From Dromaius novaehollandiae (Eukaryota; Chordata; Aves; Casuariiformes; Dromaiidae): DNA of 64,000 nt. The notes below the pieces were generated by a model. That model had not been told where the DNA came from and did not search any database. It was given only the letters and a program-made list of their open reading frames with translations. This document shows, in pieces, positions 42,528-64,000 of this stretch. A program made the position numbers and the translations under genes. Positions within the stretch are counted from its first letter, which is position 1. Each line of letters opens with the position of its first letter. Location of the stretch: contig NC_088112.1 in the NCBI RefSeq assembly GCF_036370855.1, forward strand, positions 21,506,469 to 21,570,468. The letters are read 5' to 3'.

Positions 42528-44817
42528 CTATAACAATAACAATAGATAACGATAATAATAAGGACAATAAGAAGAAGAATAAGAAGTGTGTATTGTTGCA
42601 GAGTATTGGCTGTTGTTCAAGGCAATATTTTAATGAGAAAGAAAGACAAATCTTCATGACTGAACTGAGAGAAGAAGACTTTTGAAGATCAGGAACATTT
42701 CTTCCTGACTTATTTTATAAGTTTCCTTAATAAGATGTGCTTAAGGCCATTTCTTATTTCTCTTTTGGCTAATGACAAATCCAGGATTTGTTTAAGGGTG
42801 ATACATCTTTTAGAAAACTGTGACTTCCATCCATACTCCATGAACTACAGGTAAGGTTTTTCTATAAAAGCATTGCTTAAAGGCAGCCGTAATGCTCAAC
42901 ACCACAAAATGAAGCGTGTCCAAAGATGGTATCAAAATTTTGTCATTGACTTTAGTGCACCAGGATGCTCAGAGCTGTTTGATTTCATATGTTTTGAAAA
43001 CATATGAGCCAGACTGGTCACAGTAATTTCAACTTTTTCCCTGTTTAATCACTATCAATAATGCATGAAAAACTTACTTTATATGTTTCAGTTATATTTC
43101 TTATTATGTGGGCCAAGTTTCCCTTCATCAGAGAAACACGTGTTATCATTTCGTTATCCTCAGAGCCTTTTTTTTTCCCCAGCTGTTCCATGGCACTATT
43201 AAGCTGATGATGAACACAGTTGCACTAAAAAAAAAGAATCAAACAACAGCAAAATTATATTCTGTCAAATGAGGTAAATTTTATCTCCCATTAAATTCAA
43301 TATCTAACTGTAGGCATAGCAAAACCAGAAATGATCTATTGTCTACTGTATTTATTTGTATATGATTAGGGAAGGGGGCACTTTTCTATTTTTTCTGGGA
43401 TTTTTTTGGTTTAAAAATCTACAAGAGGAGAGAAATGAACATGTTAAACAAGTCATTAAAAAGGACATACAAATCAACAATGGAGCAAGAGTTGCAAAGA
43501 GGAATCGAATCTGTCAGTGTTGCAGTTTTATAAATTGTAATGAGTATCCCAGGAAGATTAGATCTGCTAATTACCTTTCATGATGTTGACTTCTGATTTT
43601 ATTAACTTCGCTAACATCTTTGTGCGGAAGGACAGAAGCACCACACTCTTCTGTCTACAAAGTGCTGCTTTTCAACCTCTTTAAAATTGCAAACGCTTAA
43701 CAATTTTCCCCTACAAATAAGGCCTTCTGACGATAGGCTGCCTTTTCTTCGTTACTTTTCATGAGCATTTTACTTGTAGTTCGCAGAGCCTGAGGAATCT
43801 GCAGGCCACAGACTGAAAACCACTGATCTACAAGGCTTTATGTGACAACTTCTCATGCCTGCATGCTGTTTCTTTCAGTGACAAGCTCAATTACGTTTTA
43901 CAGTTCAAAAAAAAGTCAACAGAGCATACAGTTTGTAGATGTAACCTTAATTGTATTCATCTATTTACTGAGAGATAAGAACATTTCAGCACTGCCAGTA
44001 TTAGTTGTATTCACTGCCCTCTGCTCTAAATGAAAACAAAGTCACATTTAGGGATCTATGTAGCAGTCATATAGTAAGGATGCAAACAGTCTCAGCACTA
44101 AGCTCTCTATAAAAACTTAAGAAATTGACTTCCATAGGAATCAAACTAAGTCTCAAAGGCCCTGATCTCAAAATTTGCTATTTGTTTGCTTAACTTTATG
44201 CATACAAGGAATGTCACTGCATTTAACAGAACTGCCCATGCACATACAGTTAAGCATGTGCATTCAATTTTTGTGAGATTCAGTCTTCTTTGATAATCTA
44301 GCTCTCTCTTTCTCTTGCGATTTGTTACAAAGCAGCATCATTTTCCAAATGACTAATAGCAACAGTAGTAAAGAGCCTTTAAAAATCTTACCTTAAAATG
44401 GCCTTTTGGTACTTGAAGAAAGATCTAAAATTTAAAAAACAAGATAGCGTTAGAAGACACTTCTAAATGACTGCCACATTGTTAAGCATCTCTAACTACG
44501 TATCGTCTTCATCGGGTTTTCTATTTCTGAACTTCCTTTGGGGAAACAATTGCAGCGCCAGCTTCAGCAGAGAGGTTGTCACACAGTGCCTTCAGCATCT
44601 CAGATTCAACAAACAGAAAACAGGAGACATAAACCACAGCTGAAACTAGCCCATACTCGATTTTATTCTTCCATCACAAGAACTATAGAAAAATGAGGGT
44701 ACCCACCTCACTGTTTAGCTTCACGAAAGCCTTGAGGTTCGCTTTAAATTCTTCTATGGCATCGCCCATGGAGGCAGACAGACAGCAACTCAACAAGAAG
44801 AAGTAGAGTAGCAGCAT
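42396..44817 (-). CDS. KK34: IL5-like cytokine (probable KK34 orthologue), complete coding span
   Basis: A secreted short four-helix cytokine related to IL5. Exons on the minus strand are 44817-44707, 44424-44392, 43224-43078 and 42527-42396, all phase 0, giving 140 residues. Exon 1 encodes a signal peptide (MLLLYFFLLSCCLSASMG) and helix A. Exon 2 is again exactly 33 nt (IFLQVPKGHFK), comparable to IL5 exon 2. Exon 3 begins CNCVHHQL and holds an NIT glycosylation sequon. Exon 4 has SSCKVRT and an extra cysteine (NFCAP). The exon plan, phases, long second intron (1,167 bp) and a cysteine in exons 3 and 4 match IL5, its neighbour on the same strand, so the pair looks like a tandem duplication. 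Naming it KK34, an IL5-like transcript described in chicken, rests on location and gene structure, not on an alignment. Its receptor and role are unknown to me. Confidence 0.82.
43078..43224 (-). CDS. KK34: IL5-like gene exon 3
   Basis: 147 nt, 49 residues: CNCVHHQLNSAMEQL, then GNLAHIIRNITETYK with the sequon NIT. A run of nine A encodes KKK and could slip. Acceptor TTTTTAG, donor AAA|GTAAGT. Confidence 0.85.
44392..44424 (-). CDS. KK34: IL5-like gene exon 2 (33 nt)
   Basis: IFLQVPKGHFK between acceptor ATTTTAG and donor AAG|GTAAGA, phase 0 on both sides. Same length and phase as IL5 exon 2. Confidence 0.85.
44707..44817 (-). CDS. KK34: IL5-like gene exon 1
   Basis: 111 nt, 37 residues: signal peptide, then DAIEEFKANLKAFVKLNSE. 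Donor GAG|GTGGGT. An ORF extends upstream in frame to another ATG, but that crosses the TATA box, so the inner ATG is chosen. Confidence 0.87.
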
Positions 44818-44870
44818 TTTCACTTCCAGGAAGGCTACGTTTGATTTATGTCTTTTTAACTGATGCTGCC

Positions 44871-44880
44871 TATATATATA
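44871..44880 (-). promoter_or_regulatory. KK34: TATA box of the IL5-like gene
   Basis: TATATATATA lies 54 nt upstream of the ATG, placing the TSS near 44845. Immediately upstream on the sense strand are two TTTTCC motifs (within about 44905-44935) of the NFAT core type. This is the clearest TATA box in the window. Confidence 0.75.
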
Positions 44881-45982
44881 CTCATGTACACCTTGAATAT
44901 TAAATTGAAGGGAAAACTTTCTCATATAGGAAAAGGCACAAGAGTACTAATTATTATAGGCATTGTGGGACGCCTCAGTGGGGACAGGTGGGGGGTTTCC
45001 TTCCCGCTGACATCAAATAAGGGGAAAACACCTTTGTAGATAAGAGGTGTAATTTTCTTGCATGATATCAAAAACGCTTCACAGGAAATGGGAGTATTCC
45101 TTGTATAAAAAATATATTTATGTGGTACTATTCTTATTTTTGCATCATGTAAACAGGTAGATGGAGATCTGGAAGCCTAAGTAGCTCTTATATTACACTC
45201 AATTAATATAACATCCTTTGTTCAATAGGATTTTATACGATAAACTGCAATTCCAGTTATGGTGAGGAGGCATTCTCCTTCAAAAAAATAAAAGCAAATT
45301 TTTAAACATACACGGACGTTAACATCACCTAATAAATGTGACTTCTTTAGCCTTCCTCCTCTCCCCTCCTTGTTCTGTGAAATTCAGCTTATAATACATA
45401 GCTAGGAAAAGCATGGGTATAACTAGCAACAGCCAAATAGTAAAACCACAGGATAGATGGATAGAAATTCATAAGGGTAGAAATTAGCAGTCCTGGCATC
45501 AAGTAAAAACTTTGTGTGAATTTACAGAAGTCCTTCAATTATTAGTGGAAAGATGTACTGAAAAATACTGGTGTGTGTAAAAAAGACTTAAAACACTTTC
45601 AAATGCTTGTCAAGTTCTTGTCAGAGGGTAAGAATCACTCACAAAAAGGTTACAACTTTCCAGAAAAATGAAACAAATCACTGAACAACATGAGAAGAGT
45701 CATCTGGTTTTCCATAGTGTAGAAGCAACCTGCTTGAAGCCACAGAGATAAAGGAGATGGGCATGTCACGGTACTCATTTCTTGATACCTAAATTTATGA
45801 ACAGATCTGCCTCAGTCTTTTTGAAAACACTGTTAAAATATTTTAAATTTTATAAATAATTTTTGATACCCAAATACCTATTCTTGACCTAAAGTTCAGC
45901 AAGAGAAGTGTAACCAGAGGTTAAAAAAAAATCCTGAAAGAATCTTTTGATACAAGATATGCTTACATTCTTTTGCAGAAAT

Positions 45983-46050
45983 CAGCACTGGGCCACCATC
46001 AGAGACAGGATGCTGGGTAGGATGGACCACTACGGCCATTCTTTCAGAGA
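45983..46050 (+). mobile_element. CR1-type LINE 3' end, old fragment
   Basis: CAGCACTGGGCCACCATCAG, GGATGCTGGGTAGGATGGAC and CGGCCATTCTTTC follow the typical 3' end of ancient amniote CR1 elements (GGCCACTG...GATACTGGGCTAGATGGACC...GGCCATTCTTATG). Truncated and diverged; recognised from memory of the family. Confidence 0.7.
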
Positions 46051-47664
46051 GGGAGAGGCACAAGAAGCATCCATGACAAACCAGGCAGAAGAAAAACTGT
46101 GATCTTATGAAAAGTTTCCCTTATCCACAGTGTGGATATAAAGCACACATTTTGCTGTATTTCACAAATAGTCATAGTTTTATTAAGAGTAATTAACGTG
46201 GGAATTGGCATGTTTATCATATATCATATGCTAAAAGAATATATATTTTGTTATATTTAACAAAAATTAGAGGAGTAAATGTTTATTCTTCCTATATAGG
46301 CAAATACTCTAATTTTTATTGACTATCAATCACTGGCATGTGAATTATAGTATCACAAGAATGTCCTAAACAGTTTTGAAACACTGAAAGAGTCTGCCCA
46401 AAACTGATCACGTTCCAAGATGACATACCACCTATGTATGATTTGGGAGAGGGACAAAATGCACAGTATTTTTTAATAAAGCTAAAATAGATTTCTGTCC
46501 ATCATCCATGGACAGAACCATGGCAGTTCTTTTTATCACGGTATCAATGAGTCTTGTGGAAGAATTTGAATAAAGAATGAGTTGTGACATTAGGGGAGGT
46601 ATGTGGGAGTAGAGCGGAAAAAATGTATGAAGGCAACTATGGAATAAGAGTCTCCCAGTAAAATGCTATTCACCCAACTACAGCAGACAAATCAGATGAA
46701 CGTATAATCCAGATTATGCAGTGCAAATAAGCTGCACGTCAGATTTTCTGTCCATACTTATCCCACACTTATTATCTACCACTGGTGTGGTACACCGCAA
46801 AGAAATGAGAAGGAAGACAAAATGATCTGGCTGGGTCAGCAGGTCTTTGGGAAGAATGAGTCCTGCTGGGGTAGAGCTAGGCATCTGTTGCATTCCTGCA
46901 GGCCTGACTTGGATCTGAACTGAATTCTCAAATCAGGAAGACAATAAAAATCTACATCCTGCAATTCCCTATGAGGTGATGCATTAAATCACACATAAAA
47001 AGCAATTCGGACTAGTGAAAGCTGACTCTCCTTTTATGTTGGCCTTTAGAACAAGTTTGGAAGGAGAGCTGTGTTAAAGACATAGAAATATATGGTAGGG
47101 GAAGATAAAATGCAATATAGGTTGCCATAGATCGATAATGCCAGGCTGACTGGATATCCTTGATAAGACAGTTGATCCTCTAAGGAGAACATGTGGTATA
47201 TTCTAGATATCTGGGTTTTAGTTAAATAGTATATCAAATGCTAAATTATTCATTAAACTGGAGAAGATCTGAAACTCTTAAGGTAGGTGAGTAGTTTCCT
47301 GGGACATGGCAAGAATAGTGTTGAAAAGGAAAGTTATCAGGCTGGAATAGATAACTGATGAATGTCCTCAAGATTGAGTCTCTCTGTATTATTGTCATTA
47401 ATGTTGTTGATCAGGTGAACAGGGAACTCACATAGGAGGAAACCGGGGGAGCTTGGCTTGATTATCCGGGAAAATGAAGGCTGAGAATATTCACATTCTA
47501 TAAGCAGATGGGGAGAAAAAACAGGAAGAAGAGTATCTAAGATATAGGACAATGTTAACATATTAAAGGTAAAGTTATAAAGGTAAATTCAAAAAATTAT
47601 AAACCGTATAAATATATAAAATTTTAATTTTATAAATAAAAAATGTAGATTCAAATGGGGAACA

Positions 47665-47840
47665 ATCCAGCCATGAGAAGTTCAGGCTGGAAATTAAAAG
47701 AAAGTTTGTAATCACTAGTCGATCTTCTACCTAATGTTCCAACGAGTTTTAAAAGAGAGCTTGATAGATTTCTGAAAGGGATGACATGATCATATGCATT
47801 GCAGGGACTGGAAACAGTGAATCAGGTGTTCCCCTCTGCT
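47665..47840 (+). mobile_element. CR1-type LINE 3' region, old fragment
   Basis: The stretch starting at GGCTGGAAATTAAAAGAAAG and running through GAGCTTGATAGATTTCTGAA and GATTGCAGGGACTGG-like sequence follows the pre-terminal part of ancient CR1 elements. It is diverged and carries no coding remnant. Confidence 0.65.
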
Positions 47841-50800
47841 CCTCAGCCTTTCACTTTCATCCTTTTACATTTATAGATTCATATATTCTGAAAGGCTGGT
47901 AACTACGCTGAGTGTCCATCAAAGGAGATACATCACAGATGAAGAAATCATTCCCACAAAACAATCCCACAGTAGCTCAAAAACTGATAAATTGGTTTCT
48001 TATTGATTTTGATGGGAAAATACTGTATGTGAAACAGAAAACTCGTGTGAGAAACAACGCTAACAACTAAGTCTGCTAATGAACAAATTTTGGAGAATAT
48101 TCCAGAGACCAGACTGTGGTTCCAGAGTCTGGATACGGTTTGAGTATCGTCCAAAAGCAAAGCGGAAGAGTGTGGCCATGGAGGAAGCAGAGCCTGGTGT
48201 CGTACTGCTGAACAGCTGAATCATGAGACAGTTACACAGACAAAAGACAACATAAAAATGGAGTATAATCTATCTAGAGAAGTTGCATATGCTTCTGAAA
48301 GATGGGTAGGACTTTATCTTTGACTTCGTCAGCATTCATATAGCCTGTCTTGCCAGTAAGTCCCAATGAAGTGAGTACTAACCTCCTCTTGTCTCAAGAT
48401 CTGTAATGGCTGTAGTTGGTGTTTTGCCAGCCTCTCTCATAATAAAAAAAATTAGGATTATCACCAAACTACAATCATAGACAAAGCCTGAATTGTCCAC
48501 CACAAAACCGCCTGCTGGCTGCCAATTATCGATAAGGTCTAGGCTAATCTCATCTGTCCTTTATGTTCATCATTTTAATTGTAGATGATGGTGAGACTGA
48601 GTACAAAGGGCTTTCTCCAAAGTTTGCCTCTGTCATCTGACCACGAACTTGACCTGACACAAGACTTGCCACTTTGTTCCCCTTCATACAGGAAGCACAG
48701 CAAGCGCTAAAATAAGCTGGTAAACTATTAATCAGATTCAGAGTTGACCGAAAGCCTAAGCAAATGAGACCTTTGGGACTGGCAGCTTGCCTGGTATACC
48801 AGTCGGTGAGACGGAGATGGGCTGGGGCTGCGAGGAAGAGGTTCGTGTGTCGCAAAGCGTGCAGTGGCTGCGGCTGCAGGCACAGCCCATCCCTGCGTAG
48901 GGACCACCCTGTCCTCGGCAGTAGGATAAGACAGTCCTTGAGGAAGAAGGAAGTGGCCATCCTCTGACTTTTTGTCTTGGTTGGACCTTTCTCTCACTGA
49001 ATGAATAGAGGTTATTGAGAGATGAGGAATAGCTGCTTCTTGCAGTGGACGTGGGAGAAGGTTGATACAAGGGGGTAGAGGAAGCCTGCGGGACCTAGGA
49101 AGCAACGAGCTCGAGCGGAGAAAGAAAGACCCTTTTTCCTACCTTGAAACTTCCTCTAGCCCCACAAACTGCCCAAAAATTTCCCAGATCTCCCTCAAAA
49201 CTCCAGTACTCCTTTCCCACTCCTTTGCGTCTGTGAAGGCTCGCATCACCTCTGATTAAATAGTACTTGATGGCACTAACTGTGCAATAGCCAGAGTCTA
49301 TGTGCTGTAGATCTGATGGTACAGCTCTGGACACATTGTATTATCCAAATGATGCTCTATTAGGTGTCTTCTTTATGCACTTTGTACTTGTGATCATCAT
49401 TACCACTCTTTGGTGATATAAAATTGCAAGAGATTCACTTTCTCATAGAAATAATGACCACAGTAAAAATTCAGATTTGCCTTACAATCTCAGAGTTTCC
49501 AAAGTTCAGGGGTTTTGCTCAAATTCTTTTTCCAGGACAGACTGGTATGTTGAGTGTATATAATGAACTGTGCCAACCAAGATCATAAATGTCAGACAAT
49601 CAACAAGATTAAGAATTCGTGTTTTCACAGGTACCCAGGAAAGTATAGCTAATGGTTGAGAACCTAACGAGCAGTGGTCAAAGTTTTTGTATGGTAGGGG
49701 AAGTGGTTATCTCTTCTTTCCCCATTTACTTCAGAGTAAGAAATAAACATTTTTAAGTGATTTGAACTTCTGCATCCTCATCCTGGTGAACCGTGATAGT
49801 AAAAGCAGCTCTGCTTCTGCAGTTTCTGCCATTATATCCAGTGATGGATATACATATGATCCATTTGTTTCCTGTTTAACTGTTTCAGTTGTACTACTTG
49901 TTTTGCTGTTGAGGGCAGGACCTCTACTACACACGTACTAACTGCTACAAAACATGCACCCTTGCTGGAGACAACAGTTCTGTTTTCATTTTTTCTTTGG
50001 TTTCCTCTTGTTTTTCTACAAAACACAATTCAGGGTGCTAGCACTGTGATTAGGAAAACATATAAAACAGGTAGATTTAGTGGCAAAAGACTGCATGGAA
50101 CCTTGACTACATTATTTAGCAATCTCCCTTCAGACACATACAGAAGGAATTTCTGAGTACTTTCTAATTGTGTTATGATTTAGTTGGGAAAAGGAGTTTT
50201 TCTTTGGGTTTCATTCCAGATTATATAAATTGCTAAAATCACTCAAATAAAAACATGAAGTTGCTTTTGCTCAGCTGTTGTTGAGCTATTTGTTGAGCAA
50301 TGGGAATCTTCTTTCTTTTACTGTAAAAAGTTGTCACAATAGATTTTCACATTTTGATAACTCACCTTCGCACAAAACAAACATCAAGCCCCAAGAAAGA
50401 TTTTTCAGACATTAGCAGGTAAGAAGTGGGATTGCTAATGGAGGTAATACTGTTTCTTAACAAATGGCTTATGTTCCATTTCCAACAATGGTTGGAAATT
50501 TTTATAGGCAGGTGTAAAACGTGAAAAAGAATACGATATTCTTGTGCATACAACATTTCCACTTAATGAAAGGCCATCTGTCCGGGCTTCATACCACGTA
50601 CACTACAACAGTATTTGAACGGTTACAGGCATCAGTATTAAATATCGAAAATAGAAAGCTGACGTAGGAGTTTTGGTGGCTCACAACTGTTTATCTCGTG
50701 TAAGAGAAGGTATTGCTATTGCGGTGGACATGATGGAAGGTTTGTAAATGTTTTGTCTACTCTAACAGCACTTGTCTAAATTGTGATGCTTTTTTTGGAT

Positions 50801-50889
50801 CTCGTTAAGAAGCTGAAAGCAAGCAAGCTTTGAAAGCTTAAGAAGCTTTATCTGACGCCACTGAGCTCGATCATTCTTTCCCTAGCTAT

Positions 50890-52240
50890 TTTCCGTGCAG
50901 ATTTGAAGGAAAGTCCGCTCCCCGGCGTTCAGCCCAAGCGGGGCAATCCCGCGATCGCTGCGACGGGTGGTCGCACCTCGTCCATCGCCCCACCGGGCCG
51001 GGAGCGCCGGTGGCGGAAGCGGGGCCGCCGGCACCCTGGGTTTCCCGCCGAGGCCTGCGCGCCGTTACCGGGTGGCCTCACGCCCCAGACCTAAAAAACC
51101 ATTTCCTGGCTCTGGCGGGTCACTGCGAGAGAGGCACACGCCACGCTCGCGCTGCCACCGGCGCCACGGCCAACCGCCGCTCGCCCACAGCCCCGAAAAC
51201 TCCCTGCTGGAAACGCTTGTGGCAGGCACGATTACTAAGAACGCGATCAGCAGCAGCCATCGCACGGCCAGGAGAGGCCGGTGATGCCCCGTGCCACCTC
51301 CTCGCATGCAGCCTGCGGGACGGTGCCCGTGGGGAGGGCGAGCGGGCGCCACCGAGGCCTGCGGCGGGTCTCCTCAGCCCCGGCGCTGTGGGGGAGGCAG
51401 GTCGGCCATTACGCGACCCACCGCCGCGGGGGGAGGCAGGTCGGCCATTACGTGCCCCGCTGTCCCCTCGCGGCCTGTGGCGCGGGGACGATGTCGGCAC
51501 CACCTTGGTGACAGTGCCCGAAGCTAAGGGACGCCGAGTGGCAGCAGAAGGGCTAAAATACACAATGGAAAATAATCACTTCGGTTTTTTATTCAAAAAC
51601 AGGTTGTTTTGTTCTTAAAACTGCCGAAGAAGCATCAGCAGCTCCTCCGCGCGCACCTGCGCAGCAGGGCCGCCCTCCTCGCCGCCTCACGCAGCGCCAC
51701 GGGCGGCGCTGGCGGGGCGGGGCGGGGCGGCGGGCGCGGGGGCTGCCGGGAGGCGCGGGCCGCGGCGGTGCGGAGCCGAGGTGACGGGGTCCGCGGTGGG
51801 GGGGTGGCGGCGGCGGCGGGCTCGGGGGGCGCCGCTACGGCTCTCCGCGCCGGGCGAAGGGCCTCCCCGCGGCCGCTCGGTGCCGCTCCGTGGAAAATGT
51901 CCACCCCCGCCGCAGCGCGGGGCTCTTCGGGGGAAACTCCCGCTGCCCACCTCTGCGGCGGCGGCGGGCTTTCTCCAGGAAGTGCCCCCCCCCCGCCGCC
52001 TCCGCGGCCGGGACCGCCGGGCCTCCCCTCGGCGGCGGCCCTGCCGCGGCCCCGACGGGAGCGGGAGAGCCCCGGGGGAGTACCGGGGGGAGCGGGAGAG
52101 CCCCGGGGGGAAAGGAGAGCCCTGAGAAACGCTTGCCAGCGCGGAGCTGCTCGCTGGGCACGGTGTCCTGCCGCCGGCCCTGAGGGGGAAAGGTGTCCGT
52201 CCTGCGGGGAGGGGGACCGGTGACGGGGAGTGGGGCGGGA
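50890..52240. promoter_or_regulatory. RAD50: CpG island, probable RAD50 promoter
   Basis: A CpG-dense block sits in AT-rich surroundings 1-2.3 kb upstream of the RAD50 start codon. It has an array of GC boxes (GGGGCGGGGC type) at about 51711-51733 and no TATA box, as expected of a housekeeping repair gene. A donor-like GAG|GTGACG at 51780/51781 could end a non-coding first exon joined to the acceptor at 53199. ORFs inside the island are composition artefacts. Confidence 0.65.
51391..51452 (+). repeat. 23-bp direct repeat in the RAD50 CpG island
   Basis: GGGGAGGCAGGTCGGCCATT plus ACG occurs identically at 51391-51413 and 51430-51452, 39 bp apart. Confidence 0.9.
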
Positions 52241-52395
52241 GACGGGGACTGGTGTGGGAGATGGGGACCGGTGTGGGAGACAGAGAGTGGTGCGGGTGAT
52301 GGGGACCGGTGTGGGTGATGGGGACCGGTGCAGGTGGCAGGGACTGGTGCAGGTGATAAGAACCAGCGTGGGAGATGGGGACCGGTGCAGGCAAT
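52205..52395 (+). repeat. 18-bp minisatellite 5' of RAD50
   Basis: About ten diverged copies of an 18-bp unit like GGGGACCGGTGTGGGAGA, immediately 3' of the CpG island and inside the presumed first intron. The frame stays open because 18 is a multiple of three. Confidence 0.88.
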
Positions 52396-53254
52396 AACTT
52401 TGCTGCCCTGGCAGATGTGAACATTGACAGCCGTTTATTGAATTCCCCTGCTGACTCCTCATTTCTGGATTGTTTTATTGTGTTCTCTCATGCTTGTGTT
52501 AAACATATGCGTGTCTTAAATATGCATATTAAATATCCATAAATAACAATGTTCATTGCACATTAGGATAGGAATTGCGTTTATGAAGTACCCCGACCCT
52601 CTAACAGCAGCAGCGGAGCCGGCCCGGCGTGTGTGCGAAGGTCTGTCGATGGAAGGACTGCAGGGCTTCCTGCCTCCTTGTGGAATTTTGTTTATAAAGC
52701 GTCCTGTTCTTTTTTTATTCCCATATCAGGACAGAGATAATGAGAGATGTCCTGTATAAATTTGAACATGGCATTACAAAAAACGTACACAGTAGAAAAG
52801 TTTGCTCAATTTTGGGTATTGCAGTCCAACAGCAAACTTATTTAAAGAGAAAAAGAATATTAGTACTTTTGTTGTGCTCGGAGCATTCTAAAAGCATGTG
52901 CATAGTTTTTGTTAAGTGTATTTATCTTATAAACATTTTAAATTTTAATTTTTGCCATTGTTTTGATTCAGCAATAAATACTGTGGCAGGTCTGTTAACT
53001 TTGAGCTGATTGGCTTCTCAGTATAAAACAAATGTGTGTTTTGCCTCAGTATGTTTTGCACCTTCAGCCATAACTGAAGAACCTTTGCCATGTTTCTAAG
53101 ACACACATGATACTATGTGCTTATTTATATGTGTTGTCAGGTTTCAGTGGCATGGTACAGTTTTGCTATCTAGGTTTTTCACTAAGCTTTATTTTGTAGG
53201 GTTGATGACATTTAAGCTTCTGGCTTTGGAAAAGAAGAAAAATATTCTTCAAAA

Positions 53255-64000
<10,746 letters not shown>

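Larger units (their letters stand above)
44940..50880. other. AT-rich intergenic region between the IL5-like gene and RAD50
   Basis: No protein-coding exon chain is seen. Two old CR1 fragments lie at 45983-46050 and 47665-47840. ORFs of 100-136 residues on the minus strand at 48.55-49.1 kb overlap a locally GC-richer patch and match no family I know. Confidence 0.55.

Noticed and set aside
44818-44925. N-terminal extension of the IL5-like ORF to an upstream ATG
   Set aside because: The extension spans the TATA box and would bury the signal peptide.
48550-49105. Minus-strand ORFs of 104-136 residues between the IL5-like gene and RAD50
   Set aside because: Overlapping frames in a locally GC-rich patch, no recognised domain and no splice partners. 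Left as unexplained non-coding sequence.
51010-51618. 202-residue ORF in the RAD50 CpG island
   Set aside because: Open on both strands in CpG-rich DNA and contains a 23-bp direct repeat; no resemblance to a known protein.

Overview
The window is vertebrate nuclear DNA, most likely from a bird. It carries interrupted genes with GT-AG introns, CpG islands, CR1 LINE fragments and very GC-rich intergenic DNA rich in minisatellites. The gene order and strands (IRF1 minus, IL5 minus, a second IL5-like cytokine minus, RAD50 plus) match the conserved Th2 cytokine neighbourhood; an IL5-like gene next to IL5 is, to my recollection, a feature of birds (the chicken KK34 transcript). The species cannot be fixed from the sequence alone.

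Layout. 1-14.6 kb: GC-rich intergenic DNA beyond the 3' end of IRF1, with no gene I can support. 14.6-20.7 kb: complete IRF1 on the minus strand (9 coding exons, 319 residues), with a promoter at 20.70-20.85 kb that holds a GAS element and an NF-kappaB site like those of mammalian IRF1. 21.05-21.80 kb: a 42-bp minisatellite directly upstream of that promoter. 21.8-31.3 kb: CpG-rich intergenic DNA with G-quadruplex-type tracts. 31.3-34.8 kb: complete IL5 (4 exons, 128 residues). 34.8-41.5 kb: intergenic, in which base composition falls from GC-rich to AT-rich. 41.5-44.9 kb: a complete 4-exon IL5-like cytokine gene (140 residues) with a TATA box and an AU-rich 3' UTR. 44.9-50.9 kb: AT-rich intergenic DNA with old CR1 fragments. 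50.9-52.2 kb: CpG island, probable RAD50 promoter. 53.2-64 kb: the first 13 coding exons of RAD50 (about 736 residues, through the zinc hook), running off the right edge.

How the genes work together. IRF1 is an interferon- and TNF-induced transcription factor. IL5 and its relative are secreted four-helix cytokines. RAD50 is a ubiquitous DNA-repair ATPase whose distal introns hold the Th2 locus control region in mammals; that part lies outside the window.

Most notable: two adjacent paralogous cytokine genes with the same exon plan, including a 33-nt second exon; a 57-nt open cassette in RAD50 intron 11 with good splice sites and preserved frame; the GAS/kappaB pair at IRF1 abutted by a minisatellite whose 42-bp period creates long spurious ORFs; and an NAGNAG acceptor in IRF1. 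I found no evidence of a wholly new kind of system. All exon coordinates were read by eye and checked by phase and family length.
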